The notes beneath the pieces are model-generated. The model had not been told where the DNA came from, did no database searches, and saw nothing but the letters and a program-made list of their open reading frames with translations. 64,000 nucleotides of DNA from Kutzneria viridogrisea (GTDB taxonomy: Bacteria > Actinomycetota > Actinomycetes > Mycobacteriales > Pseudonocardiaceae). The stretch is from the NCBI GenBank assembly GCA_014138725.1, contig JACJID010000002.1:124001-188000 (forward strand). Direction: 5' to 3'. The translations under genes and the position numbers were made by a program. Positions 15,826 through 24,645 of the stretch are shown here, one piece after another; the stretch's first letter is position 1; each line of letters opens with the position of its first letter.

Positions 15826-16614
15826 ATGACCGCCCCCGCCTCCCCCTTCCCCGGCGTGGCCGCGCTCCGCCAGACCGGGCGGCTGTTCTCGCTGGCGCTC
15901 AGCGTGGTCCGCAACTCCGTGCGCCGCCCGTTCCAGGCGCGCGAGTTCATCGAGCAGTTCTGGTTCATCGCCAGCGTCACGATCCTGCCCACGGCGCTGG
16001 TGTCGGTGCCCTTCGGCGCGGTGATCGCACTGCACCTGGGCTCGCTGACCCGGCAGATCGGCGCGGAGTCGTTCACCGGCGCGGCCAGCGTGCTGGCGAT
16101 CATCCAGCAGGCGAGCCCGCTGGTGACGGCCCTGCTGGTGGCCGGCGCGGGCGGGTCGGCGATCTGCGCGGACATCGGCGCGCGCACGATCCGCGAGGAG
16201 ATCGACGCCATGGAGGTGCTGGGCGTGTCGGCCGTGCAGCGGCTGATCGTGCCCAGGGTGCTGGCCTCGATGATGGTCGCCCTGCTGCTCAACGGCATGG
16301 TGAGCGTGGTCGGCGTGCTGGGCGGCTACTTCTTCAACGTGATCATGCAGGGCGGCACGCCGGGCGCGTACCTGGCCAGCTTCTCGGCACTGGCCCAGCT
16401 GCCGGACCTGTGGATCAGCGAGCTGAAGGCGATCATCTTCGGCTTCATGGCCGGGGTGGTGGCCGCCTACCGGGGGCTGAACCCGGCGGCCGGTCCCAAG
16501 GGCGTGGGTGACGCGGTGAACCAGGCCGTGGTCATCACCTTCCTGCTGCTGTTCTTCGTGAACTTCGCGCTCACCACGCTGTACCTGCAGCTGGTCCCAC
16601 CGAAGGGGATGTGA
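15826..16614 (+). CDS. yrbEA: Mce permease YrbEA (MlaE family)
   Basis: This 262-aa integral membrane protein of the MlaE/YrbE permease family would form the inner-membrane channel for lipids with YrbEB and MceG. Several hydrophobic helices are visible (VTILPTALVSVPFGAVIALH, SPLVTALLVAGAGGSAICAD, a C-terminal VITFLLLFFVNFALTTLYL). The conserved cytoplasmic EQ-loop-like segment GARTIREEIDAMEVLGV contacts the ATPase. The ATG at 15826 follows GAGGA; a longer in-frame start at 15730 would run through the repeat DNA and is unlikely. Its stop is followed directly by yrbEB. Confidence 0.93.
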   Translation: MTAPASPFPGVAALRQTGRLFSLALSVVRNSVRRPFQAREFIEQFWFIASVTILPTALVSVPFGAVIALHLGSLTRQIGAESFTGAASVLAIIQQASPLVTALLVAGAGGSAICADIGARTIREEIDAMEVLGVSAVQRLIVPRVLASMMVALLLNGMVSVVGVLGGYFFNVIMQGGTPGAYLASFSALAQLPDLWISELKAIIFGFMAGVVAAYRGLNPAAGPKGVGDAVNQAVVITFLLLFFVNFALTTLYLQLVPPKGM

Positions 16615-17448
16615 GTGGCCACCAACCGCTTTGTGTCCGGTGTGGACCAAAAACTGTCCTTCTTGGACAACCTGGGCGATCAGCTGCTGTTGTACGTCCG
16701 CGCGCTGGTGCTGGCGCCGATGGCGATCCGCAGGTACGGCAGGGAGATCGTCCGACTGCTGGCGGAGGTCAGCTTCGGCACGGGTGCGCTGGCGGTGATC
16801 GGCGGCACGGTGGGCGTGATGGTCGGCATGACCGTGTTCACCGGTGTTGTCGTTGGCCTGCAAGGGTATTCGGCGCTGAACCAGATCGGTACGGCGGCCT
16901 TCGCGGGGTTCATCTCGGCGTACTTCAACACGCGCGAGATCGCCCCGCTGGTGGCCGGGCTGGCGCTGTCGGCCACGGTCGGGTCCGGGTTCACCGCGCA
17001 GCTGGGCGCCATGCGGATCTCCGAGGAGGTCGACGCCCTTGAGGTCATGGGCGTGCGCAGCCTGCCCTACCTGGTCACCACGCGAATCGTGGCCGGGTTC
17101 GTGGCGATCATCCCGCTGTACGCCGTGGGCCTGCTGATCTCCTACCTGGCCTCGCGGGAGATCACGGTGCTGTTCTACGGGCAGTCCGCAGGCACCTACG
17201 ACCACTACTTCAGCCTGTTCCTGCCACCGGAGGACGTGCTCTGGTCCTTCGGCAAGGTGCTCGTCTTCAGCGTGATGGTGATCCTGGCGCACTGCTACTA
17301 CGGCTACCGTGCCACTGGCGGGCCAGCCGGTGTGGGTGTGGCCGTGGGCCGGGCGGTGCGGGCGGCCATCGTCACCGTGAGCATCACCGACTTCTTCCTC
17401 AGCCTGGCCATCTGGGGTGCGACGACCACCGTGAAGGTGGCCGGATGA
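16615..17448 (+). CDS. yrbEB: Mce permease YrbEB (MlaE family)
   Basis: This 277-aa MlaE-family permease is the partner of YrbEA. It has five to six hydrophobic helices and the conserved segment GAMRISEEVDALEVMGVRSL, which corresponds to GARTIREEIDAMEVLGV in YrbEA. The GTG start immediately follows the yrbEA stop with no gap, so translation is coupled. Together the two proteins form the heterodimeric channel of an Mce lipid importer. Length and order (EA then EB then mceA) are as in mycobacterial and Streptomyces mce operons. Confidence 0.93.
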   Translation: MATNRFVSGVDQKLSFLDNLGDQLLLYVRALVLAPMAIRRYGREIVRLLAEVSFGTGALAVIGGTVGVMVGMTVFTGVVVGLQGYSALNQIGTAAFAGFISAYFNTREIAPLVAGLALSATVGSGFTAQLGAMRISEEVDALEVMGVRSLPYLVTTRIVAGFVAIIPLYAVGLLISYLASREITVLFYGQSAGTYDHYFSLFLPPEDVLWSFGKVLVFSVMVILAHCYYGYRATGGPAGVGVAVGRAVRAAIVTVSITDFFLSLAIWGATTTVKVAG

Positions 17449-17521
17449 GCGAGCTCGCGAGCGAATCAACAGGCACCGGGCCGGCGCGAAGCGCCGCGCC
17501 GAGCGCCAGCGAGGTGCGGCG
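17449..17521. other. Short GC-rich palindromic spacer before mceA
   Basis: This 73-bp gap contains GAGCGAGCTCGCGAGCGAA, rich in GAGC/GCTC and CGCGAGCG self-complementary words, then GGCGCGAAGCGCC (GGCGC-GAA-GCGCC, a perfect 5-bp hairpin with a triloop). It is the only sizeable gap between yrbEB and mceF. It could form stable RNA structure ahead of the mceA start; no clear ribosome site is seen before ATG 17522. Confidence 0.5.
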
Positions 17522-18721
17522 ATGAACGCGGGCTGGGCCAAGGCGGGGCGGCGCCTGGTCGGCGTCTCGTTCCTGCTGGTGATCGCGCTGCTGATGTGGC
17601 TGTCGGTCTCGGCCTACCAGCAGCGGTTCACGCCGGTGGTCAACGTGACGCTGATGACCGACACCACCGGAAACGAGCTGCACCAGGGCGCCGAGGTGAA
17701 GATACGCGGGGTGATCGTCGGCGAGGTGCGCGACATCCAGACCAGCGGCGGCGGGGCGCGCATCCAGCTGGCGCTGCACCCCGACCAGGTGCACCTGTTG
17801 CCGGTCAACCTCTCCGCCCGGCTGCTGCCCAAGTCGCTGTTCGGCGAGCGCTACGTGGACCTGCAACTGCCCACCGCCCCGGACAGCAGGCGGCTGGGAC
17901 AGGGCAGCGTGATCGACCAGGACCACTCCAGCAGCGCCATCGAGCTGGAGAAGGTGCTCAGCGATGTCATGCCCATGTTGCAGGCGGTGCAGCCGCAGAA
18001 GCTGGCCAGCACGCTGACCGCGCTGGACCAGGCGCTGCACGGGCGCGGGGAGCAGCTCGGTCGGACGCTCACCGAGCTGAACGGCTACCTGACCCAGATG
18101 AACCCCAAGCTGCCCGAGCTGAACGAGGACGTGGCGCAGCTGGTGAAGGTTGCCGACACCTACGACAACGTGGCCCCGCAGGTGCTCCAGGCGCTGACCG
18201 ACGCGACGACCACCACGCGGACCTTCGTGGACCAACAGAACGCGCTGCTCTCCTTGTACGGCAAGGCAACCAGCACCGCGACGGATCTGACCGGCTTCCT
18301 CACCAACAACGCCGAGAACCTGATCCAGTTGTCCTCGGTGAGCGTGCCGACCTTGCAGCTGTGGGCGCGCTACTCCCCCGAGCTGCCCTGTTCGTTCACA
18401 CAGCTCGCGGAACTGAAACCGTTGATGGACAAGGTGTTGGGCAAGGGCACCGACAGGCCGGGCATCCACGTGGACGTCAAGGTCACGCAGGGGCTGGGCA
18501 AGTACGTGCCGGGCAAGGACACCCCCGCGTACACGGAGAAGGGCGGGCCCACCTGCTACGGCAGCCCGCGCCAGGCGAGCCTGCCGAACTCGGTGCAGGA
18601 GAACCACTTGATCAATGACCTGATCGGGCCGTCCACCGGCGTGCCCCCGCAGGACCTGCCCGGCTGGAGCAGCCTGCTGGTCGGACCGCTCTACCGCGGG
18701 GCGGAGGTGACGCTGCGATGA
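17522..18721 (+). CDS. mceA: Mce family protein, first subunit (MceA position)
   Basis: This 399-aa protein has one N-terminal membrane helix (LVGVSFLLVIALLMWLSVSA), an MlaD/MCE domain at about residues 38-118 (VTLMTDTTGNELHQGAEVKI...GERYVDL) and a long helical MCE C-terminal domain. Mce subunits form a hexameric hydrophobic tunnel across the periplasm-like space. The C-terminal part holds a paired-Cys segment (SPELPCSFTQLAEL ... GPTCYG) common in MceA. The ATG is chosen at 17522. Its stop overlaps the mceB start (ATGA). Confidence 0.92.
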   Translation: MNAGWAKAGRRLVGVSFLLVIALLMWLSVSAYQQRFTPVVNVTLMTDTTGNELHQGAEVKIRGVIVGEVRDIQTSGGGARIQLALHPDQVHLLPVNLSARLLPKSLFGERYVDLQLPTAPDSRRLGQGSVIDQDHSSSAIELEKVLSDVMPMLQAVQPQKLASTLTALDQALHGRGEQLGRTLTELNGYLTQMNPKLPELNEDVAQLVKVADTYDNVAPQVLQALTDATTTTRTFVDQQNALLSLYGKATSTATDLTGFLTNNAENLIQLSSVSVPTLQLWARYSPELPCSFTQLAELKPLMDKVLGKGTDRPGIHVDVKVTQGLGKYVPGKDTPAYTEKGGPTCYGSPRQASLPNSVQENHLINDLIGPSTGVPPQDLPGWSSLLVGPLYRGAEVTLR

Positions 18722-19740
18722 GGAACGTGGCGGCGCCGCTGACCAAGAGCCTGCTGTTCACGGTGCTCACGGTGGCGGCCACCGTGGTGCTGGGCATCAC
18801 CATCTCCAACGTCGGGGTGGGCGACACCGCGCGGTACCAGGCGAGGTTCACCGACGTCACCTCGCTCAACGTGGGCGACGACATCCGGGTCGCCGGGGTG
18901 CGGGTCGGCCAGGTGGAGCAGATCGAGATCGTGGACCACCGGGTGGCCCAGGTGGAGTTCTCGCTGGCGGCCAGTCGCAGGCTGCCCGGGTCCACCACCG
19001 CCGCGATCAAGTACCGCAACCTGATCGGGCAGCGCTACATCGCGCTGGACGAGGGCGGCGGGCAGGGCGCCACGCTGGCGCCGGGCAGCACGATCGGGCT
19101 GGACAGGACCACCCCGGCCCTGGACCTGACCGACCTGTTCAACGGGTTCCAGCCGCTGTTCCACGCGCTGAACGCCAATGACGTCAACCAGTTGTCCTCG
19201 GAGATCATCCAGGTGTTGCAGGGCGAGGGCACCACGGTGGACAGCTTCGTGGCGCACACCGCCTCGCTGACCTCCGCCCTGGCCGACAAGGACCAGGTGA
19301 TCGGGCACGTGGTGGACAACCTGAACTCGGTGCTCAAGACGATCACCTCGCGCGGGGACGAACTCGGGTCCCTGGTGACCACGGCCCAGCAACTGGTGTC
19401 GGGGCTGGCCAAGGACCGCGAGCCGATCGGGCGGGCGATCAGCGCGCTGTCCTCGCTGACCGACAGCACCGCGGGCCTGCTGGAACAGGGCCGTGAGCCG
19501 CTCAAGCAGGACATCTCGGCGCTGGGCCAGCTCTCCACGAACCTGGCGGGCAGCTCCGACCTGGTGCAGAGCTTCCTGCAGAACCTGCCGAAGAAGATGG
19601 ACGCGATCGGCCGGATGGCCTCCTACGGCTCCTGGCTGAACTTCTACCTGTGCTCGGCCACCGTCACCGGGGTCAGCACCACCAACGGGGCCCCACCGCC
19701 GACCGGGATCCCGCTGACCCAGCCGAGGTGCCAGCGATGA
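18718..19740 (+). CDS. mceB: Mce family protein, second subunit (MceB position)
   Basis: This 340-aa protein has an N-terminal helix (LTKSLLFTVLTVAATVVLGI), an MCE domain at about 38-115 (ARFTDVTSLNVGDDIRVAGV, GQRYIALDEG) and a C-terminal helical domain rich in heptad-like leucines (VDNLNSVLKTITSRGDELGS). The C-terminus carries the MceB-type segment MASYGSWLNFYLCSATVTG. The ATG overlaps the mceA stop by 4 bp and its own TGA overlaps the mceC start, so the chain is translationally coupled. Confidence 0.92.
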   Translation: MRNVAAPLTKSLLFTVLTVAATVVLGITISNVGVGDTARYQARFTDVTSLNVGDDIRVAGVRVGQVEQIEIVDHRVAQVEFSLAASRRLPGSTTAAIKYRNLIGQRYIALDEGGGQGATLAPGSTIGLDRTTPALDLTDLFNGFQPLFHALNANDVNQLSSEIIQVLQGEGTTVDSFVAHTASLTSALADKDQVIGHVVDNLNSVLKTITSRGDELGSLVTTAQQLVSGLAKDREPIGRAISALSSLTDSTAGLLEQGREPLKQDISALGQLSTNLAGSSDLVQSFLQNLPKKMDAIGRMASYGSWLNFYLCSATVTGVSTTNGAPPPTGIPLTQPRCQR

Positions 19741-20753
19741 CCACACCGGAACCGAAGCGGCGCAAGACGATCCTGGAGCGCAACCCGGTCGTCGTCGGTG
19801 TGCTGGGCCTGCTCCTGCTGTCCGTGCTTGGCGGACTGGCCTTCTTCTCCAACGACCTGCCGGTGATCGGCGCGGGCACCCGGTACAGCGCGGACTTCAC
19901 CGAGGCGGCCGGGATCCGCCCGGACAACGAGGTGCGTATCTCCGGGGTCAAGGTCGGCGTGGTCACCGGGACCGCGCTGGAGGGCGACCACGTGCACGTG
20001 ACCTTCCGGGTGCGCGGAGCGTGGATCGGCGACCGCAGCACGGCCGCCATCAAGATCAAGACCTTGCTCGGCGAGAAGTACCTGTCGGTGGACCCGCTGG
20101 GTTCGGCCGAGCAGAACCCGGACCAGGCGATCCCGGTCAGCCGCACGGTGACCCCCTTCGACGTCACCGACGCGTTCAACGGGCTCACCCAGCAGGTCGG
20201 GCAGATCGACACCCAGCAGCTGGCGCAGAGCTTCACCACCATCGCCGACACCTTCGCCAGGACCTCCCCGCAGGTCAACACGGCGCTGTCCGGGCTGGCC
20301 TCGCTGTCCAGGACGATCTCCTCGCGGGACAGCCAGCTCGCCGAGCTGCTCGCGGGCACCAAGAAGATCACCCAGACCCTGGCCGACCGCGACGACCAGT
20401 TCCAGGCCCTGCTGACCGACGGCAACCTGCTGCTGTCCGAGCTGACCAAGCGCCGTGAGGCGATCGGGGCGCTGCTGACCGGGGCGCAGCAGCTGGCCAC
20501 CCAGCTGTCGGGTCTGGTCAACGACAACACCCAGCAGCTGGCGCCGGCGCTGCAACAGTTGCAGCAGGTCACCGGCCTGTTGCAGCGCAACCAGGACAAC
20601 CTCGACCGCAGCCTGCGACTGGCCGGGCCGTACTACCGGATGCTCGGCAACGCCGTGGGCAACGGCCGCTGGCTGGACACCTACCTGTGCGGGCTGGTGC
20701 CCACCGAGGGCGCCAGCGGCTGCACCCCGCCCCGGATCAAGGGAGGCAGCTGA
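19737..20753 (+). CDS. mceC: Mce family protein, third subunit (MceC position)
   Basis: This 338-aa protein has a basic N-terminus (PEPKRRKTILERNP), a membrane helix (VVVGVLGLLLLSVLGGLAFF), an MCE domain at about 45-122 (YSADFTEAAGIRPDNEVRI...LLGEKYLSVDPLG) and a long Gln-rich helical C-terminal domain. The end (GNGRWLDTYLCGLVPTEGAS) is typical of the MceB/C type. Length fits the family. ATG 19737 overlaps the mceB stop; the TGA shares its last base with the mceD ATG (TGATG). Confidence 0.92.
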   Translation: MTTPEPKRRKTILERNPVVVGVLGLLLLSVLGGLAFFSNDLPVIGAGTRYSADFTEAAGIRPDNEVRISGVKVGVVTGTALEGDHVHVTFRVRGAWIGDRSTAAIKIKTLLGEKYLSVDPLGSAEQNPDQAIPVSRTVTPFDVTDAFNGLTQQVGQIDTQQLAQSFTTIADTFARTSPQVNTALSGLASLSRTISSRDSQLAELLAGTKKITQTLADRDDQFQALLTDGNLLLSELTKRREAIGALLTGAQQLATQLSGLVNDNTQQLAPALQQLQQVTGLLQRNQDNLDRSLRLAGPYYRMLGNAVGNGRWLDTYLCGLVPTEGASGCTPPRIKGGS

Positions 20754-21757
20754 TGTTCCGCACCAGGGCGCGGTCGCGCCTGGCCAGGATCGGCGCGGCG
20801 GGCTTCGCCCTGCTGCTGCTCGTCTCGGCCGGGCTGTGGTGGGTCTTCGGCGACGCCGGGGTCACCCGGATCACGGCGTACTTCGACAACGCGGTGGGCG
20901 TCTACCCCGGCTCGGACGTGCGCGTGCTGGGCATCCGGGTCGGCCGGATCGACGAGGTGGCCCCGGAGGGCAAGCAGGTCCGGGTGCGCATGACGGTGCG
21001 GAACGGGGTGTCCGTACCCGCCAAGGCCCAGGCCGTGGTGGTCTCGCCCAGCGTGGTCAGCGACCGGTACGTGCAGCTGGCCCCGGTCTACCGGGGCGGG
21101 ACGAAGCTGCCCACCGACAGCGTGATCCCGGTGGAGCGCACCGCGACCCCGGCCGAGCTGGACCAGCTCTACAGCAGCCTCAGCGACCTGGCCAACCAGC
21201 TCGGGCCTGGCGGCGCGAACTCGCAGGGCGCGCTGTCCAAGGTGCTGGACGTGATGGCGCAGAACCTGGGCGGCAACGGTCGTGCGCTCGGTGACGTGAT
21301 CAAGGAGCTGGGCAAGGCGACGACCACGCTGTCCGGCTCGCAGAACGACCTGTTCGACACCGTGGACGGGTTGCAGAAGTTCACCGCGGTGCTGGCGGGC
21401 AGCGACGACAAGGTCCGCCAGGCCACCGACCAGCTCGCCGGCGTGTCCGGCTTCCTCGCGCAGGACCGGAAGGACCTGGGCGCGGCCATGGACAAGATGG
21501 CCGGTGCGCTGGAACAGGTCCAGGCGTTCATCCGGGACAACCGTGATCTGATCAAGTCCAATGTGGACAAACTGGCGGCGGTGACCAAGGTGCTGGTGGA
21601 CCAGCGGGCGTCCCTGGCCGAGGCACTGGACGACGCCCCGCTGGCGATCACCAACCTGCTGGGCACCTACGACCCGAAGAACAACACCCTGGGCAGCAGG
21701 ACGAACCTGTTGGAGTACAGCGCCTTGCCGCTGCCGTTGACGGGAGCCACACGATGA
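20753..21757 (+). CDS. mceD: Mce family protein, fourth subunit (MceD position)
   Basis: This 334-aa Mce subunit has a membrane helix (IGAAGFALLLLVSAGLWWVF), an MCE domain at about 37-115 (TAYFDNAVGVYPGSDVRVLG, VSDRYVQLAPVY) and a coiled C-terminal domain up to LLEYSALPLPLTGATR. The start ATG follows GGGAGGCAGCTG and overlaps the mceC stop by one base. The terminal ATGA overlap couples it to the lipoprotein gene mceE. The large set of neutral and hydrophobic heptads in the C-terminal domain agrees with a tunnel-forming role. Confidence 0.92.
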   Translation: MFRTRARSRLARIGAAGFALLLLVSAGLWWVFGDAGVTRITAYFDNAVGVYPGSDVRVLGIRVGRIDEVAPEGKQVRVRMTVRNGVSVPAKAQAVVVSPSVVSDRYVQLAPVYRGGTKLPTDSVIPVERTATPAELDQLYSSLSDLANQLGPGGANSQGALSKVLDVMAQNLGGNGRALGDVIKELGKATTTLSGSQNDLFDTVDGLQKFTAVLAGSDDKVRQATDQLAGVSGFLAQDRKDLGAAMDKMAGALEQVQAFIRDNRDLIKSNVDKLAAVTKVLVDQRASLAEALDDAPLAITNLLGTYDPKNNTLGSRTNLLEYSALPLPLTGATR

Positions 21758-22782
21758 GGCGGGCGGTCGTGCTGGCGCTGGCCGCGTGCACGCTGGTCAC
21801 CGGCTGCTCGGGCGGGTTCACCGGGGTCTACGACCTGCCACTGCCTGGCGGCGCCGACCTGGGCGGGCACCCGTACCGGATCACCGCGCAGTTCCACGAT
21901 GTGCTGGACCTGGTGCCGCAGGCGGCGGTCAAGGTGAACAACGTCGCGGTGGGCCGGGTGGACACGATCACCTTGCCGGACAACGGCTGGTCCGCCCAGG
22001 TGGGCCTGAGCGTGAACGGGGACGTGCACCTGCCCGCCAACGCCGTGGCCTGGCTGCGGCAGTCCAGCCTGCTCGGCGAGAAGTACGTGGAACTGGCCGC
22101 ACCGCGGGACAACGCGCAGGGCTCGCTGGCCGACGGGGCGGTGATCCCGCTGACCAGGACCAACCGCAACCCGCAGGTGGAGGAGGTGTTCGGCGCGCTG
22201 TCCCTGGTGCTCAACGGGGGCGGCATCGCGCAGATCCAGGACATCAACCGCGAGCTGAACAAGGCCGTGGTGGGCAACGAGTCCCAGGTCCGCTCCCTGG
22301 TGGGCAACCTGAACACGCTGGTGTCCAATTTGGACGCGCACCGCCAGGACATCACCAGTGCGCTGGACGGCGTCAACCGCCTGTCGGCGACCCTGGACCA
22401 GCGCAAGGACCAGGTCGGCGGGGTGCTGGACAACCTGACCCCCGGCATGAAAGTCCTGTCCGAGCAACGGGAATCGCTGGTCACGATGTTGCGGTCGATC
22501 GACCACCTGTCCGGGGTGGCCACCGACACCATCAACCGCAGCAAGGACGACATGGTGGCCGATCTCAAGGCGCTGCAACCAACACTGAACCAGCTGGCCG
22601 CCGCGGGCAAGAACCTGCCGGAGTCCCTGGAGTTGCTGGTGACCTACCCGTTCACCGACGCCGCGTTGGATGCGATCAAGGGCGACTACCTCAACGTCTA
22701 CCTGTCGGTGACCGCGGTGCCCGGCACGGTCGTCAACCCGCCGGTCGGGCCCAAGCTGCTGTTCGACGGGAGTGCTCGCTGA
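21754..22782 (+). CDS. mceE: Mce family lipoprotein (MceE/LprK position)
   Basis: This 342-aa protein has a lipoprotein signal: MRRAVVLALAACTLVTGC, with lipobox LVTGC and lipidated Cys18. The MCE domain is at about 43-122 (ITAQFHDVLDLVPQAAVKVN, LLGEKYVELAAP), followed by the helical C-terminal domain. In mce operons the fifth subunit is the lipoprotein (LprK in mce1), which fits its place here. It overlaps mceD by 4 bp and mceF by one base. It is the only Mce subunit of the six with a lipobox. Confidence 0.93.
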   Translation: MRRAVVLALAACTLVTGCSGGFTGVYDLPLPGGADLGGHPYRITAQFHDVLDLVPQAAVKVNNVAVGRVDTITLPDNGWSAQVGLSVNGDVHLPANAVAWLRQSSLLGEKYVELAAPRDNAQGSLADGAVIPLTRTNRNPQVEEVFGALSLVLNGGGIAQIQDINRELNKAVVGNESQVRSLVGNLNTLVSNLDAHRQDITSALDGVNRLSATLDQRKDQVGGVLDNLTPGMKVLSEQRESLVTMLRSIDHLSGVATDTINRSKDDMVADLKALQPTLNQLAAAGKNLPESLELLVTYPFTDAALDAIKGDYLNVYLSVTAVPGTVVNPPVGPKLLFDGSAR

Positions 22783-23996
22783 TGCTCACCAGGGGAATTC
22801 GCCTGCGCGTACTGGCCTTCCTGGTGATCGGCCTGCTCGTGGTGGTCTACGTCGGGCTCAACTACGCCAAGCTGGGCCGGTTGGTCGGGCTGCGCGGCTA
22901 CTACGTGGTCACGATGCAGCTCAACGGTTCCGGCGGCATCTTCACCAACGCCGAGGTCACCTACCGGGGCGTGTCGGTCGGCCGGGTCGGCGCGCTGGCC
23001 CTGACCGACCAGGGCGTGGACGTGCAGTTGGACATCGACAACTCCGCCCCGCACATCCCCGTCGGATCCAAGGCCGTGGTGGCCAACCGGTCGGCGGTCG
23101 GCGAGCAGTACGTGGACCTGCGCCCGGACACCACGAAGGGGCCGTTCCTCGGTGACGGCTCGGTGATCCCGGTCGAGGACACGAAGATCCCGCTGGCCGT
23201 GCAGGACCTGCTCACCAGCGTGGACCGGCTCGCCTCCTCGGTGCCCACCGAGTCGCTGCGCACCGTGGTGGACGAACTGGGCACGGCGATGCAGGGCGCG
23301 GGCCCGAACCTACAAGCCTTGCTGGACAACGGCAGTTCCTTCGTTCAGGTCGCGGCACAGCACGTGCCGCAGACCCAGCAGCTGATCACCGACAGCCAGA
23401 CCGTGCTGCGCACCCAGCAGGCCGAGGGCGATGCGCTCAGGACCTTCGCGGACAACGCCGCGCTGCTGTCCGCGCAGTTCAAGCAGTCCGACCCCGACCT
23501 GCGCCGGTTGATCAGCGCCGGTACCGACGCCGCGGCACAGACCCGCGCGCTGGTGCGCGACCTGGACCCGAACATGGGCGTGCTGTTCGCGAACCTGCTC
23601 ACCACCGCGAACGTCATGCGCACCAGGCAGAACGGGCTGGAGCAGCTGCTGGTGTCCATGCCGAGGGCGATCGACACCGGCAGCAAGGTGATCACGCCGA
23701 ACGGGGCGAACCTCGCGCTGGAACTGACCTTCTTCGACCCGCTGCCCTGCACCGCGGGGTACGGGGGCACGACCTACCGCAACGGGTTGGACACCTCGCC
23801 CGGGACGCTGAACACCCAGGCGGCGTGCACGCTGCCCGCGGGCAGCACGACCGGGGTGCGTGGCTCGCAGAACGCGCCGTACGGCGGCGGCGTTCCGCCG
23901 GCGGCCACGCCCGGTGCCCCGCTGCCGTGGGACCTGGCCCGCTCGGGTGCCACCGGCACGCCGTCCGTGGGCCGCCTGCTGGGCCTGCCCAACTGA
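22782..23996 (+). CDS. mceF: Mce family protein, sixth subunit (MceF position)
   Basis: This 404-aa last Mce subunit has an N-terminal helix (VLAFLVIGLLVVVYVGLNYA), an MCE domain at about 40-115 (VTMQLNGSGGIFTNAEVTYR, VGEQYVDLRPD), a helical domain, and an extended C-terminal tail (about 320-404). The tail is rich in Gly/Pro/Ala, with two Cys (LPCTAGYGG, QAACTLPAG) that could form a disulphide. This tail is the longest in the operon. It is followed 28 bp later by the closing secreted-domain gene. Confidence 0.92.
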   Translation: MLTRGIRLRVLAFLVIGLLVVVYVGLNYAKLGRLVGLRGYYVVTMQLNGSGGIFTNAEVTYRGVSVGRVGALALTDQGVDVQLDIDNSAPHIPVGSKAVVANRSAVGEQYVDLRPDTTKGPFLGDGSVIPVEDTKIPLAVQDLLTSVDRLASSVPTESLRTVVDELGTAMQGAGPNLQALLDNGSSFVQVAAQHVPQTQQLITDSQTVLRTQQAEGDALRTFADNAALLSAQFKQSDPDLRRLISAGTDAAAQTRALVRDLDPNMGVLFANLLTTANVMRTRQNGLEQLLVSMPRAIDTGSKVITPNGANLALELTFFDPLPCTAGYGGTTYRNGLDTSPGTLNTQAACTLPAGSTTGVRGSQNAPYGGGVPPAATPGAPLPWDLARSGATGTPSVGRLLGLPN

Positions 23997-24024
23997 ATCC
24001 GAAGTCACGAGAGAGGTGCTCCTC

Positions 24025-24645
24025 ATGCGCGAACCGCTCAGGAGAATGACCGGCGTGCTCGCCGCCGCGCTCGCGGTCGCGGTGGCCGGTGCGGGCGTGG
24101 CAAGCGCCGATCCGCAGGCGCCGCCCACCACGATCAACGTCAACTACAAGATCGACGGCACCACGTACCTGAAGAAGATCGACGCCACGATGACCCTGGG
24201 CACCGGCAAGCTCATCTCGCACCTGGTGCCTGGCACCGGGGAGATCACCGCCGACCTGCAACTGCCGCCAGCCACGCTGTCCTACAAGCAGTTCGGCATC
24301 CTGCCCGTCAGCTCCACCGTGGAGCTGGAGTCGATCGGGCAGACCACCGGCAAACTCGACAAGGGCGTGGTCACCAGCCACTCCACCATGCGCATGCACC
24401 TGAAGACCATGTCGGTGGCCGGGCTGCCCATCCCGATCGGCGACAACTGCGCCAGCGCCGAGCCCGACACGATCGACCTGGTCTCCGGCCCCGGCTTCAA
24501 CATCCTCAAGGGCGGCGACCTGCTCGGCACCTACTCGGTGGGGCAGTTCGCCAACTGCGGCCTCGCCGGGCTCCTGATCAACGCACTGGTCCCCGGCCCG
24601 GACAACACGATCAAGCTCACCCTGAGCTCCCCCACCCGCCCCTGA
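24025..24645 (+). CDS. Secreted protein closing the mce operon, paralogous to the 13378 gene C-terminal domain
   Basis: This 206-aa protein has a signal peptide (MTGVLAAALAVAVAGAGVASAD) and a single domain. The domain is TTYLKKIDATMTLGTGK, YKQFGILPVSS, then NCASAEPDTIDLVSGPGFNI and FANCGLAG, with a conserved Cys pair. It aligns over its full length with the C-terminal half of the protein at 13378-14637. The ATG follows GAGAGG at 9 nt; no better start is seen. It ends the mce transcript and is followed at once by 21-bp-phased repeats. It has no recognisable enzyme motif and is inferred to be an extracytoplasmic Mce accessory. Confidence 0.75.
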   Translation: MREPLRRMTGVLAAALAVAVAGAGVASADPQAPPTTINVNYKIDGTTYLKKIDATMTLGTGKLISHLVPGTGEITADLQLPPATLSYKQFGILPVSSTVELESIGQTTGKLDKGVVTSHSTMRMHLKTMSVAGLPIPIGDNCASAEPDTIDLVSGPGFNILKGGDLLGTYSVGQFANCGLAGLLINALVPGPDNTIKLTLSSPTRP

